From the NCBI RefSeq assembly GCF_018802605.1, contig NZ_CP069161.1:1054001-1118000 (forward strand): a stretch of 64,000 nt of DNA, written 5' to 3'. Both the position numbers and the translations under genes were made by a program. This DNA comes from Paludibacterium paludis (GTDB lineage Bacteria; Pseudomonadota; Gammaproteobacteria; Burkholderiales; Chromobacteriaceae). The first letter of the stretch is position 1, and the number at the start of each line of letters is the position of its first letter. The notes below the pieces were generated by a model. The model was not told the origin of the DNA and ran no database searches. It saw nothing but the letters and a program-made list of their open reading frames with translations. Shown here one piece after another: positions 11,751 to 20,764 of this stretch.

Positions 11751-12695
11751 TTACCTCTGCAAGAAAGGAATCAAAGTTTCCGCAAGGACAACGGGATCAA
11801 ATTTGGCGACGTAGGCGTCCACCCCTACGCTCGAGCCCATGGCCCGGTTCGCGTTGGACGACAAAGACGAGTGCATGACGACCGGAATGCCATTGAAGCG
11901 GACATCCGATTTGATCAGGCGGGTCAGCACGTAGCCGTCCATTTCCGGCATTTCCGCATCCACCAGAATCATCTTGAGATTGTCATGCAGCGACTCCCCC
12001 TCGCCGAAGTGGCGTTGTGCGAGCAGCTGCAGACGCTCCCAGGCTTCGCGTCCATTGGTCGCCTGCTGGAACTTGATGCCCATTTTTTCGAGCACGCTGG
12101 TGATTTCCTTGCGCGCCACCACCGAGTCGTCGACAAAGAAAATATACTGGTCGCTTTCCAGACTGGCGGTAGGGATGTCCGGCACGCGGGATTCGCCGAC
12201 CACGCTGGCGAGAATCTGCTCCACGTCGAGAATGGAGACCAGTTTTCCATCGTCCAGTTCCGTGATCGCGGTGATCAGGTTGTTCTGCGTCGCCGCGTTG
12301 CTCTGCATCATGTTTTCCGGGGCGCGCACCTTGTCCCAGTCCACGCGGATGATGCGGTCGACCGAGTCGACCAGGAACGCCTGGGTGCTCTTGTTGAACT
12401 CCGTCACGATCATCGTGTCGTAACGGCGTCCCGAGCTTTCCGCCTGGATGAACTTGGCGAGCGAGATCACCGGAATGATGTTGCCGCGCAGCGACAGCAC
12501 CCCCTCCACCCCGAAGGGCATGTTGGGTGTCTTGGTGATGGCCGGGGTCTGCGAGACCTCGCGAACCTTGAACACGTTGATGCCGAATGTTTCACGCGTT
12601 CCGAGCGAGAACAGCAGGATCTCCATCTTGTTGGAGCCGGCAAGCTTGGTGCGCGCGTCGACAGTGGCAAGCAAGGAGGCGTCATTCGCAGGCAT
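11751..12695 (-). CDS. cheV: Chemotaxis coupling protein CheV (first paralogue)
   Basis: The 314-residue protein joins a CheW-like domain (about 20-165; ETFGINVFKVREV, GVLSLRGNIIPVI) to a receiver domain (about 185-312; FVDDSVVARKEI, LVDAEMPEMDG, VMHSSLSSNANR). CheV couples chemoreceptors to CheA and is itself phosphorylated, contributing to adaptation. An upstream TTG could extend it by two codons; the ATG at 12695 with GAAGGG seven bases upstream is preferred. It follows a second cheV by only 26 bp, and with no cheW in the minus-strand set these two proteins may provide the coupling for CheA1. Confidence 0.93.
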   Translation of the reverse strand: MPANDASLLATVDARTKLAGSNKMEILLFSLGTRETFGINVFKVREVSQTPAITKTPNMPFGVEGVLSLRGNIIPVISLAKFIQAESSGRRYDTMIVTEFNKSTQAFLVDSVDRIIRVDWDKVRAPENMMQSNAATQNNLITAITELDDGKLVSILDVEQILASVVGESRVPDIPTASLESDQYIFFVDDSVVARKEITSVLEKMGIKFQQATNGREAWERLQLLAQRHFGEGESLHDNLKMILVDAEMPEMDGYVLTRLIKSDVRFNGIPVVMHSSLSSNANRAMGSSVGVDAYVAKFDPVVLAETLIPFLQR

Positions 12696-12721
12696 GGTCA
12701 ATCCCTTCCCGATTCTTCTGG

Positions 12722-13675
12722 TCAGTCAGTTTGTTCGATCTTGAGCATTTCGCGCAGTTTCATCGACAGCTTCTGCGGCTCGAACTTCGAGACGTAGGAG
12801 TCGACGCCCACGGATTCGCCCAGCTTCTGGTTGGACGAGCCCGACAAGGAGGAGTGCATCAGCACGGGGATGCCCTGAAAACGCGGATCGCTCTTGATCA
12901 TCTTGGTCAGCATGTAGCCGTCCATCTCGGGCATTTCCACGTCGGTGAGCACCAGGTGGAGAATGTCGCTGAGCTTGCGGCTGGCCAGCTCGGCCTGGGT
13001 CGCCATGCGCTGCAGTTCTTCCCAGGCCTTCAGACCGTTGATGGCGGACGCGTACTTGATGTTCATCACTTCGAGCGTGCGTTCGATCTGCTTGCGCGCC
13101 ACCACCGAGTCGTCGGCGAAGAACACCATACGCTCGACCTGGATCGGCTTGATGTTGATGAACAGGTGGGCGTCCTCGGTCAGGGTGGTCTCGGCGAGCA
13201 CCTTTTCCACGTCCATCATCATCACCAGCGAACCATTGTCCAGTTCCGTCACGGCGGTCACGAGGCCGGCCATGCGGTTGGTGATCATGTCGGGCGGCAC
13301 GCGCATCGCGGACCAGTCCAGACGCAGGATGGTATCGACCGATTCAACCAGGAAGCCCTGGGTGTGGCCGTTGTACTCGGTGACGATCATGATTTCGGGT
13401 TTGCTGCCGGTCACGATTCCCGCATACTTGGCAAGATCGATGACAGGCACCAGTTGTCCCCTCAGACTGACCATCCCCTCAACCGAAGAGGGCATTTCCG
13501 GAGCGGACGTGATCTCCGGGGTCCGCATCACTTCGCGAACCTTGAAGACGTTGATCCCGAAGACTTCTTTCCGTCCCGTGCGTTGATCCTGACCCAGGGA
13601 GAAGAGCAGGATTTCCAGTTTGTTCGTCCCGGCCAGTTTGGTTCGGGCATCAATTTTTTTGAGAAGCTCTGACAC
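12722..13675 (-). CDS. cheV: Chemotaxis coupling protein CheV (second paralogue)
   Basis: This 317-residue protein has the same CheW-receiver layout as its neighbour. The CheW part contains EVFGINVFKVREVMRTPEI and GMVSLRGQLVPVIDLAKY, and the receiver has FADDSVVARKQIERTLE, LTDVEMPEMDGYMLTKMIK and SSLSGSSNQKL. It starts at a GTG (13675) with GGAGG five bases upstream. It heads the minus-strand chemotaxis run. It is clearly paralogous to, but diverged from, the downstream cheV, including a short RTGRKE insertion near residue 32, so it is an old duplication. Confidence 0.93.
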   Translation of the reverse strand: MSELLKKIDARTKLAGTNKLEILLFSLGQDQRTGRKEVFGINVFKVREVMRTPEITSAPEMPSSVEGMVSLRGQLVPVIDLAKYAGIVTGSKPEIMIVTEYNGHTQGFLVESVDTILRLDWSAMRVPPDMITNRMAGLVTAVTELDNGSLVMMMDVEKVLAETTLTEDAHLFINIKPIQVERMVFFADDSVVARKQIERTLEVMNIKYASAINGLKAWEELQRMATQAELASRKLSDILHLVLTDVEMPEMDGYMLTKMIKSDPRFQGIPVLMHSSLSGSSNQKLGESVGVDSYVSKFEPQKLSMKLREMLKIEQTD

Positions 13676-13849
13676 AGAAACCTCCGCAGCATCTTTGTGT
13701 GGCGTAACTCATATATTCCCTTTATACGCCAGTTATAGGTCTTTCCCGCGGTTTTTTGACACTGAAATTTTGCCATTGCCAAATTGGCGCGGTTAGGCAT
13801 GTGTAATTATCATACTGTTTAAGCGAATTTTACAAATATCAGATCGAAA
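13676..13849. promoter_or_regulatory. Divergent promoter region between the two chemotaxis gene sets
   Basis: This 174 bp AT-richer gap separates cheV (minus) from the sensor kinase gene (plus). On the plus strand TTGGCG (13784-13789) and TATCAT (13808-13813) with an 18-base spacer could form a sigma-70 promoter about 40 bases before the kinase ATG. On the minus strand, TATAAC/TATAAA-like boxes lie around 13720-13735. I did not find a convincing sigma-28 (flagellar) promoter. Confidence 0.4.
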
Positions 13850-15055
13850 ATGCCCGATACTCGTTCAAAATTGGCCGACCAGCAGAAGCTTGAGGCGGCG
13901 TTCGAGCAGTTCAACGCCGTTTCCGGCCAGTTGATCGACGCGTACAACCAGCTCGAGTCGCAAGTCAATGTGCTCAATGCGCAGCTTGACGAGGCCAACA
14001 ACGAACTGCGCCGCCAAGTGTCCGCCAATGCCGCGCTCGCCGAGCGTTTCGCCATGCTGCTCGCGGCTTTGCCCGCCGGCATCGTCGAACTGTCGGCCGA
14101 GGGCCGCGTCCTCGCGGAAAACCCCGCCGCCGTGGCGCTGCTGGGCGGCAGCATGGCGTTGGGCTCCTGGCCTGACATCGAGTCCCGGCTTGGCGAGCCG
14201 CAGGCCGACAAGACCTATCGCGTGACGGATCCGGGGTCGGGCGCGGAACGCCTGCTGACCCTCGAATTCACCGCCTTGCCGGCCTTGGGCGGACGCATCG
14301 CGCTGCTGCAGGACGTGACCGAACTGCACCGTCTTTCCCATGAAGTGGCCCGCCAGCAGAAGCTCGCGGCCATGGGCGGGATGGCCGCTTCGCTGGCCCA
14401 TCAGCTCAGAACACCGCTCTCCACCGCGCTGCTTTATGCCGCCAATCTCAAGCAGGAAGGGCTGCGCGAAGAGGACCGCCAACGCTTCCTCGACAAAATA
14501 CTAGCAAGACTGAGGGCTCTGGAAGGGCTGATTCAGAATATGTTGAGCTTTGTCAGAGGAAGAGTGGGAGAAAGGGAGCCGCTGGCCCTGTCTTCGGTGG
14601 TCGAGGAGCTGGTGGCCGTGGTGGCCCCGCAATGCGCGACCCGTGGCGTCCGTCTGGAGTGCGGACAGCCGTCCGGAGCCGGCCCTGTTCTGATGGGCGA
14701 TCGCAAGGCCTTGCTCGGCGCCTTGACCAATCTGCTGGAAAACGCCCTCCACTACACCCCGGCCGGAGGCGCCATCCGCCTGGAAGTCAGCGAGGATGCC
14801 GGGCAGGCGGTGATCAGTGTGGAGGACGACGGCCCCGGCATTCCGCCGGCCTGCCTTGACCGGTTGTTCGAACCGTTTTTCACCACCCGGTCGGGCGGAA
14901 CGGGACTGGGACTTGCCATTGTCAAAAAAGTAGCGGAAGAATTAGGGGGCAGGGTGTCCTGCTCCAACCGTCGGCAAGGGGGCGCCAGATTCGAGGTGTG
15001 CCTGCCGACGCTGGGCCATCATCAGGCCGGAGACGGCCAGGGAGGGGCGGAATGA
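13850..15055 (+). CDS. Soluble PAS sensor histidine kinase, FleS/FlrB-like
   Basis: The 401-residue protein has no membrane segment. A coiled coil (about 8-65), a small PAS-like domain (about 66-165; AALPAGIVELSAEGRVLAEN), a HisKA segment with His184 in SLAHQLRTPLSTALLYAANL, and a HATPase domain (LTNLLENALHYTP, VEDDGPGIP, GGTGLGLAIVKKV) follow in order. The H-box form AHQLRTPL-x-x-ALLYA is characteristic of flagellar kinases FleS/FlrB. No FleR-type regulator follows; instead its stop overlaps a STAS gene (ATGA) and then a SpoIIE-type phosphatase. Its partner may therefore be one of these proteins or a regulator elsewhere. Kinase call is firm; target unknown. Confidence 0.85.
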   Translation: MPDTRSKLADQQKLEAAFEQFNAVSGQLIDAYNQLESQVNVLNAQLDEANNELRRQVSANAALAERFAMLLAALPAGIVELSAEGRVLAENPAAVALLGGSMALGSWPDIESRLGEPQADKTYRVTDPGSGAERLLTLEFTALPALGGRIALLQDVTELHRLSHEVARQQKLAAMGGMAASLAHQLRTPLSTALLYAANLKQEGLREEDRQRFLDKILARLRALEGLIQNMLSFVRGRVGEREPLALSSVVEELVAVVAPQCATRGVRLECGQPSGAGPVLMGDRKALLGALTNLLENALHYTPAGGAIRLEVSEDAGQAVISVEDDGPGIPPACLDRLFEPFFTTRSGGTGLGLAIVKKVAEELGGRVSCSNRRQGGARFEVCLPTLGHHQAGDGQGGAE

Positions 15056-15360
15056 AACCGTTGATCAAGATTGAAGGCACAACCGGGCGCTTGATGCTGA
15101 TCGGTCAATTCGACTTCAACATGCACAAGGATTTTCGGCAGGCGAGCCAGGAGCTGCTCGACAACCATTCCATCAATGAAATTGTTGTCGACTTCGACCA
15201 GGTCCCCTTTCTTGACAGCTCGGCGCTGGGCATGCTGCTGCTGCTCAAGGAGCGGGCCGCCGCGCAGAAAAAGACCATGGTGCTGAGCAATTGCCACGAG
15301 ACCGTGCAACAAGTGCTGGAAATCGCCTGCTTCAATAAAATGTTCACGATCCTGCGGTGA
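15052..15360 (+). CDS. STAS-domain anti-sigma factor antagonist-like protein
   Basis: The 102-residue product is a single STAS domain. The segment VVDFDQVPFLDSSALGMLL carries the family DSS motif, whose serine (Ser56 or Ser57 here) is the phosphorylation site in SpoIIAA/RsbV-type antagonists. These proteins switch partners depending on phosphorylation by an RsbW-type kinase and dephosphorylation by a PP2C phosphatase. A longer frame begins upstream, but the ATG at 15052 overlaps the kinase stop and is the better start. It is followed 15 bp later by just such a phosphatase. No RsbW-like kinase gene is present in the window. Confidence 0.88.
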   Translation: MKPLIKIEGTTGRLMLIGQFDFNMHKDFRQASQELLDNHSINEIVVDFDQVPFLDSSALGMLLLLKERAAAQKKTMVLSNCHETVQQVLEIACFNKMFTILR

Positions 15361-15375
15361 GGTCCGGAGCGGTTC

Positions 15376-16374
15376 ATGCGGATTCTCGCGCAGGTTTCGG
15401 CGCCCACGCGTGCCGCCTTGCGGTCCGACCCGTGGTTGAACGGCTTTGACTGGCATTTCCGGGAAGACGGTCTGGCGTCCTACGACCTGCTGATTGTCGA
15501 GGAGGGCGATATCCCGGCGCACCGGCAGGGGCCGGTCTGGATGTTCGGTGGCGGGCTCTCCGGTTTCGATTGTGGCGAGGGGGTTGAGCATTTTCCCGCG
15601 CCCGTGGACATGGCCATGCTTTCGGACCGGTTGCTCGCGCTGATGTGGACTCGCGGGCAACTGCTGCCCGCGTGCCTGGCGCGGCTCCCCCTGATGCTGG
15701 AAAACGGGGCGCTTTCCATGGCAACCCGGCCGTCGGCGGCCATGCCGCGAGAGAACGGCCATTTTCATCTTCGTGTGGCGCCGTTGCAAACGCATGGCGG
15801 CGACATGGCGTTGAGAGTCGATCTGCCGGATCAGACCGTGCTGGCGTTATGCGACGCCATAGGGCATGGCGAAGAGGCGGGCCTCGACTGTGTGCTTTTC
15901 GCTCTGCAACTGGCCGAAATGTTGCCGTGCATGGGGTTCGGGCCGCATTTTCTCCGGGCGCTCGACCGTGCTGTCGGCCGGTGTCTTGAGCGCGGGCGTT
16001 TTGTGGCGGCCGGTTTTTTGTGTGTCGACTGGCGGTCGGGGCGTGTCCGGATTTTCAATGCCGGCATGCCCGATACCCTCATGGTGCTGCCGGGGCGGCC
16101 TGTCGAGCGGTTCGCCTCCGAAGCGCCTCCGTTCGGGCTGGGAATGATCCCCGAGTCCGTTTCCTTTCGATCCTCCGCGTTGCAGCCTTGTTCGCACTGG
16201 GTAATGTCCAGCGATGGCGTGGACGATGCCGCGCTGGGCCAAGAGGTTTTGCGCGCCGGCGAGGATTGCCTGTGCGGAGTCGCTGGCGCGGCCGGCAGTG
16301 CTATTCCCGTGATACGGACCCCGCTTGCCGAGGACGATGCCTCGCATATCCTGTTCGCCATTTCCCGCCGCTGA
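15376..16374 (+). CDS. SpoIIE/PP2C-type serine phosphatase with degenerate N-terminal domain
   Basis: Residues of about 140-330 of this 332-residue protein form a SpoIIE-type PP2C fold: LALCDAIGHGEEAG and HWVMSSDGVDDA carry the metal-binding aspartates, and RVRIFNAGMPDTLMV plus PPFGLGMI are typical strands. The first 110 residues look like a worn receiver domain (YDLLIVEEGDIP, then PAPVDMAMLSDRLLAL) without a phosphorylatable Asp at the usual place; that part is inference. It follows the STAS gene by 15 bp, with GGAG six bases before the ATG. Its expected substrate is the phosphorylated STAS protein. It lacks the HATPase domain found in HsbR-type homologues. Confidence 0.82.
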   Translation: MRILAQVSAPTRAALRSDPWLNGFDWHFREDGLASYDLLIVEEGDIPAHRQGPVWMFGGGLSGFDCGEGVEHFPAPVDMAMLSDRLLALMWTRGQLLPACLARLPLMLENGALSMATRPSAAMPRENGHFHLRVAPLQTHGGDMALRVDLPDQTVLALCDAIGHGEEAGLDCVLFALQLAEMLPCMGFGPHFLRALDRAVGRCLERGRFVAAGFLCVDWRSGRVRIFNAGMPDTLMVLPGRPVERFASEAPPFGLGMIPESVSFRSSALQPCSHWVMSSDGVDDAALGQEVLRAGEDCLCGVAGAAGSAIPVIRTPLAEDDASHILFAISRR

Positions 16375-16507
16375 CTTTCGCCTGACCGGTTGGCCAATGA
16401 CCCTTGCTATCTAAATATTTTTTTAAATTTTCCTTGCGCTTCGGTCTATTTTGAATGAATACCTTGAGTATCACCATGTCAAATGTTTCCGTAGTGGAAG
16501 CCAGGAA

Positions 16508-17653
16508 ATGACAAAAATATTTGCCGTAAACAAGACGTTTCGGCTTGCGATCGCGGTGGGTGCGTGTGTTGTGCTGTTTGTGCTGTCAGGGGTTGGATTG
16601 CCGGCCTGGAGCGTCGCGTTGGCCGGCTGCGCGGCGGTTGTCATCCTGCTTCCCCAGCAACGTCAGGGCGAACATCTCCCGGTTTCCGAAGCGTCAAGTC
16701 CGGCGCGTCCGGACATGTCCCTGAGCGAACTGGCCGAATTTGCGCATCACCACGCGGTGTCCGCCAGGGAGGAGTCGGTTCGCGTCCAGACACTGGTCAA
16801 TGATGCCGTGCGGACACTGGTGGAGAGTTTTTCCGGATTGGCCCGCGAAGCCGAACAGCAACTGGCGCTGGCCAGCTCTCTTGCCCGGGGCGAGGCGGCG
16901 CTCGACCAGATGGACATGTCGTTCAAGCAGTTCGTCGAGGAAATCGCCGCCGCCATGGCGGAGTTTGTCGACAAGACAGTGGAAAACAGCCGGCTGGCGA
17001 TGCTGCTGGTCGAGCACATGGAGAAAGTCGTCGGACAGGTGGGGGCGGTGCACGGCCTGCTTGACGAGATCCACACCATCACCAACCAGACCAACATGCT
17101 GGCCCTCAATGCCGCCATCGAGGCGGCCCGCGCCGGGGAAATGGGCCGGGGTTTCGCCGTGGTGGCCGACGAGGTGCGCAGCCTGTCGGCGCGAACCCAG
17201 AGTTTCAACGACGAAATCCGTTCCATGATGCTCGGGGTGCGCGACTCGATCAACGATGCGGAAAGCCTGATTCATCAGCTCGCCTCCCAGGACATGATGT
17301 TCACCTTGCAAGCCAAGCAGAAACTTGGCGAGACATCCGGAAAAATTTCCGATCTGGACGCCCGTATCGCCGAGTCGGTCACGACGCTGACCCACGGCGT
17401 GGAGCGGCTGTCCTCCGAGGTGAACGACGCGGTGCGGTGCCTGCAATTCCAGGACATGGTGTCGCAACTGGTCGGTCACGTGGGGCGCCGCCTTGAAGGC
17501 ATCGAAGAGGTCATGCTGCTGGCCCGCGAGTCGGGTTCGGGTGGCGTGGACGGGCATGCGCTGTCGAACGCCATCGCCGACTGGCAGGGAAGGCTTGAAC
17601 GCAATCCCGTGCGCCAGGAAGGAATGGACAGCGGCAGCGTGGAACTGTTTTGA
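16508..17653 (+). CDS. Short methyl-accepting chemotaxis protein with CheZ-like C-terminal motif
   Basis: The 381-residue protein has two closely spaced N-terminal membrane helices (about 12-45) and no periplasmic sensor domain. The signalling hairpin [39 protein letters not shown] confirms an MCP, but the cytoplasmic coil is much shorter than in standard receptors. Near the end, LQFQDMVSQLVGHV puts Asp316 and Gln320 in the same FQD-x-x-x-Q pattern as the CheZ active site. There is no C-terminal CheR-binding pentapeptide. The upstream frame could start at 16451, but the ATG at 16508 follows GGAAG and opens directly before the first helix. It precedes cheY2 by 23 bp. Confidence 0.85.
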   Translation: MTKIFAVNKTFRLAIAVGACVVLFVLSGVGLPAWSVALAGCAAVVILLPQQRQGEHLPVSEASSPARPDMSLSELAEFAHHHAVSAREESVRVQTLVNDAVRTLVESFSGLAREAEQQLALASSLARGEAALDQMDMSFKQFVEEIAAAMAEFVDKTVENSRLAMLLVEHMEKVVGQVGAVHGLLDEIHTITNQTNMLALNAAIEAARAGEMGRGFAVVADEVRSLSARTQSFNDEIRSMMLGVRDSINDAESLIHQLASQDMMFTLQAKQKLGETSGKISDLDARIAESVTTLTHGVERLSSEVNDAVRCLQFQDMVSQLVGHVGRRLEGIEEVMLLARESGSGGVDGHALSNAIADWQGRLERNPVRQEGMDSGSVELF

Positions 17654-17676
17654 ATGAGCGGGAAGGCCGTAACGTT

Positions 17677-18042
17677 ATGCCTAAAAAAATTCTCACCGTC
17701 GACGACTCCAACTCCATCCGCCAGATGGTGTCGTTCACCTTGAAAAGCGCAGGCTACGAGGTCGCCGAAGCGCCGGACGGGAATGCCGGCCTGCAAAAGG
17801 CCCAGTCGGACCGTTTCGATCTGATTCTGACCGACCAGAACATGCCGGGCATGGATGGCCTGACGCTGATCCGGCACCTGAGAAAACTTCCGTCCTATGG
17901 TGCGACGCCGATCCTGATGCTGACCACGGAGTCCAGCGACGAGATGAAATCGCTGGGGCGCGCGGCGGGCGCCACCGGCTGGCTGGTCAAACCGTTCGAC
18001 CCGCAAAAATTGCTGGATGTCGTCAAACGTCTGGTCGGCTGA
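17677..18042 (+). CDS. cheY: CheY-like response regulator (system 2)
   Basis: The 121-residue single receiver domain has Asp9/Asp10, phospho-acceptor Asp53 (LTDQNMPGMDG), Thr in MLTTESSDEMK and Lys in GWLVKPFDPQKL. It is of the type usually encoded just before a multidomain CheA in accessory chemotaxis clusters and differs clearly from CheY1. The open frame starts nine codons upstream, but MPKKILTVDDS is the family N-terminus. cheA2 starts 24 bp downstream. Whether it acts on the flagellar motor or only as a phosphate sink cannot be told from sequence. Confidence 0.93.
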   Translation: MPKKILTVDDSNSIRQMVSFTLKSAGYEVAEAPDGNAGLQKAQSDRFDLILTDQNMPGMDGLTLIRHLRKLPSYGATPILMLTTESSDEMKSLGRAAGATGWLVKPFDPQKLLDVVKRLVG

Positions 18043-18066
18043 CATGCCGCACCCAAGGAGGCCGCT

Positions 18067-20229
18067 GTGAGCTTCGATATGTCCCAGTTCCATCAAGTGT
18101 TTTTTGATGAAACGGAGGAACATCTTGCCAGTATGGAGTCTCTGCTTCTGGCTTTGCCCATCGAGAGTCCCGATCCGGAGGATCTGAACGCGATTTTCCG
18201 GGCGGCCCATTCGATCAAGGGCGGCGCCGCCACCTTCGGCTTCGATGACCTGGCCGATCTGACCCATGTCCTGGAAAACCTGCTTGACCGCATACGCAAG
18301 GGCACCATGCCCCTGACGCGCGAGAGCGTCGATATCTTTTTGCGCGCCAAGGACATGCTGGCGGACATGCTCGGCGCCCACCGCGGCGGCGACGCCGCCG
18401 ATGCCGACGCCGTGAACCGGGTGAAGGAAGAGCTGGTTCGCATCGCTCAGTCGCAGGACGGCGGCGCCGGCGAAGCGGTGCCGGACGACGCGCCGGCCGC
18501 GGCTTCGGGCGGCATGACGCACACCCTGTCCATCGAGATTTCCGCCGGCGCCGAAGGCGTGGAGAGCCTCCTGGAAAGCCTGGCCCTGGAGGGTGATCTG
18601 ACGATCTTGAAGCGGCCGTCCGAGGATGATTCCTCCCCATGGGTCGTGCGTCTGGTTGGCGCCCTCGATGCGGGCGAGGCGGCGGAAACGCTCGCCTTTG
18701 CGCTCGTTCCCGAGGCCTTTCATGTCGTCGCCGGGTCGGCGCTCGAAGAGTCGGACGGTTTTGGTCTGTTCCTCGATGAGTCCTCGGATTCGCTGGCGGC
18801 ACCGGTGACGGCGGCTACCGGGAACGAGACGGTGGAGGACGACTCCGGGTTCGGGTTGTTCGAGCCCTTGCCCGCCACGGGCGATACCGAGACCGGTATC
18901 GAAGGATTCGGCCTTTTTGACGCGGTCTCCGCTCCGGAACCTCAGCGCAAAACGGAGCCGGTTCCCGCCGCCTCGGCCGCGCAACCTCAAACCGCCGGTC
19001 ATCCGGGCGCCAAGGGCGGAGAAAACTCCATTCGGGTCAACATCGAGAAAGTGGACTTGTTGCTGAACCTGGTCGGCGAACTGGTGATCACCCAGTCCAT
19101 GCTGATGCAGTCGGGCAGCCGGCTCGACCCCGCCGAACACGAGCGTTTGCTTGACGGCATCGGGCAACTGGAGCGCAACTCGCGAGAACTGCAAGAAGCG
19201 GTGATGTCGATCCGCATGACGCCGATTTCCTTCGTTTTCAATCGTTTTCCCCGTGTAGTGCGGGATCTGACCGCCCGTCTGGATAAGGAAGTCGAACTGA
19301 AGATGATCGGCGAGAATACCGAGCTGGACAAAGGTTTCATCGAAAAGCTTTCCGATCCGCTGACCCACCTGGTGCGCAACAGTCTTGACCATGGCATCGA
19401 GTCGCCCGAGGAGCGCTCGCGCAAGGGCAAGCCTCCGGTGGGGCGGTTGACGTTGAGGGCTTTCCACCAAGGCGGCAGCATCGTCATCGAAGTGACCGAC
19501 GACGGGGCGGGTCTGGACCGGGAACGCATCCTCGCCAAGGCGCGCGAACGAGGCATGACAGTCAGCGAGGCACTGTCGGACAACGAGGTGTGGAACCTGA
19601 TTTTCGAGCCGGGGTTTTCCACCGCGAGTGTGGTGACCGACGTGTCGGGACGCGGCGTCGGCATGGATGTGGTCAAGCGCAACATCATGTCGATGGGCGG
19701 TCATGTGGACATCGACTCGCTCAAGGACTTCGGAACCACCATCAGTATTCGCCTGCCGTTGACGCTGGCGATCATGGACGGCATGTCGGTGCGCATCGGC
19801 GAGGAGATCTACATCCTGCCCCTGTCGTTCATCCTCGAATCCCTGCAGCCGCCAACCTCCGATGTTTACACCGTTTCGGGCAAGGGGCTGGTCGTCAACG
19901 TGCGCGGCGAATACCTGCCGATCGTGCATCTGGCGGGGCTGTTCGAGGTGTCAGGCGGCAAGGCGACGCCCTCGGAAGGCATTCTGGTGATCGTCGAATG
20001 CGACGAGAGCCGTCTGGCCCTGATGGTGGACGAACTGATCGGGCAGCAGCAGTTCGTCGTGAAAAACCTGGAAACCAATTACCACAAAGTGGACGGCATT
20101 TCCGGCGCCACCATTCTGGGCGATGGGCAGGTGGCCCTGATCCTGGACGTCACCACGATTGTCCGCAGCAATCAGAAGCAGGCTCTGGCGGCGAATGGCG
20201 GTATGGCGACGGTTGCTGGCCTGGCATAA
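18067..20229 (+). CDS. cheA: Chemotaxis histidine kinase CheA (system 2)
   Basis: This 720-residue CheA has an HPt domain with His48 ([14 protein letters not shown]), a P2-like region (about 150-220), a linker with three GFGLF motifs (residues 231-235, 261-265, 280-284), a dimerisation segment ([21 protein letters not shown]), the HATPase domain ([39 protein letters not shown]) and a CheW-like C-terminus. The GTG at 18067 follows AAGGAGG at five bases; an ATG four codons later is the alternative. It sits between cheY2 and cheW in a typical cheY-cheA-cheW-mcp-cheR-cheB-cheD order and is only distantly related to CheA1. Confidence 0.95.
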   Translation: MSFDMSQFHQVFFDETEEHLASMESLLLALPIESPDPEDLNAIFRAAHSIKGGAATFGFDDLADLTHVLENLLDRIRKGTMPLTRESVDIFLRAKDMLADMLGAHRGGDAADADAVNRVKEELVRIAQSQDGGAGEAVPDDAPAAASGGMTHTLSIEISAGAEGVESLLESLALEGDLTILKRPSEDDSSPWVVRLVGALDAGEAAETLAFALVPEAFHVVAGSALEESDGFGLFLDESSDSLAAPVTAATGNETVEDDSGFGLFEPLPATGDTETGIEGFGLFDAVSAPEPQRKTEPVPAASAAQPQTAGHPGAKGGENSIRVNIEKVDLLLNLVGELVITQSMLMQSGSRLDPAEHERLLDGIGQLERNSRELQEAVMSIRMTPISFVFNRFPRVVRDLTARLDKEVELKMIGENTELDKGFIEKLSDPLTHLVRNSLDHGIESPEERSRKGKPPVGRLTLRAFHQGGSIVIEVTDDGAGLDRERILAKARERGMTVSEALSDNEVWNLIFEPGFSTASVVTDVSGRGVGMDVVKRNIMSMGGHVDIDSLKDFGTTISIRLPLTLAIMDGMSVRIGEEIYILPLSFILESLQPPTSDVYTVSGKGLVVNVRGEYLPIVHLAGLFEVSGGKATPSEGILVIVECDESRLALMVDELIGQQQFVVKNLETNYHKVDGISGATILGDGQVALILDVTTIVRSNQKQALAANGGMATVAGLA

Positions 20230-20240
20230 GGAGAATCTCT

Positions 20241-20750
20241 ATGAACGCGACCGACAGTGCGGCCGGCTCGGCCGCCCGGCAATCGTCCCGGGAACTGCTG
20301 GTGTTTACCCTGGGCAGTGAAGAGTACGGTATCGACATTCTCAAGGTTCAGGAAATTCGCGGTTATGAATCGGTGACGCGCATCGCGCGCGCCCCGGCCT
20401 TTATCAAGGGTGTCATCAACCTGCGCGGCAGCATTGTGCCGATCGTGGACATGCGGCTCAAATTCGCGCAGACGGAAGCGACGTACAACCCGTTCACGGT
20501 GGTCATCATCCTCAATATCCTGGACCGCACCGTTGGCATCGTGGTGGACGGTGTGTCGGATGTGGTGGACCTGACTCCCGAGGCCATCCGCCCCGCGCCC
20601 GAGTTCGGGGCCGCCGTCGATACGGCGTACATCCACGGCCTTGGCGCGATCGGTGAACGGATGGTGATTGTCGTGGATATCGAGCGGCTGATGAGCAGCG
20701 AAGAGATGAGCCTGGTGGATGACGCCGTGCGCGCTCAGAACAACGTGTAA
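20241..20750 (+). CDS. cheW: Chemotaxis coupling protein CheW
   Basis: The 169-residue CheW scaffold has the typical [21 protein letters not shown] opening strand, [17 protein letters not shown] and [15 protein letters not shown]. It links receptor tips to the CheA P5 domain. The ATG at 20241 has AAGGAGA seven bases upstream; longer frames run through the cheA2 end in another frame and are spurious. It lies 11 bp after cheA2 and 14 bp before the first large MCP. Confidence 0.96.
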   Translation: MNATDSAAGSAARQSSRELLVFTLGSEEYGIDILKVQEIRGYESVTRIARAPAFIKGVINLRGSIVPIVDMRLKFAQTEATYNPFTVVIILNILDRTVGIVVDGVSDVVDLTPEAIRPAPEFGAAVDTAYIHGLGAIGERMVIVVDIERLMSSEEMSLVDDAVRAQNNV

Positions 20751-20764
20751 AGGGGAGGCGGATC

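Noticed and set aside
17476..19929. 817-codon minus-strand frame opposite cheY2 and cheA2
   Set aside because: Shadow of cheA2 and its neighbours with no recognisable domains.
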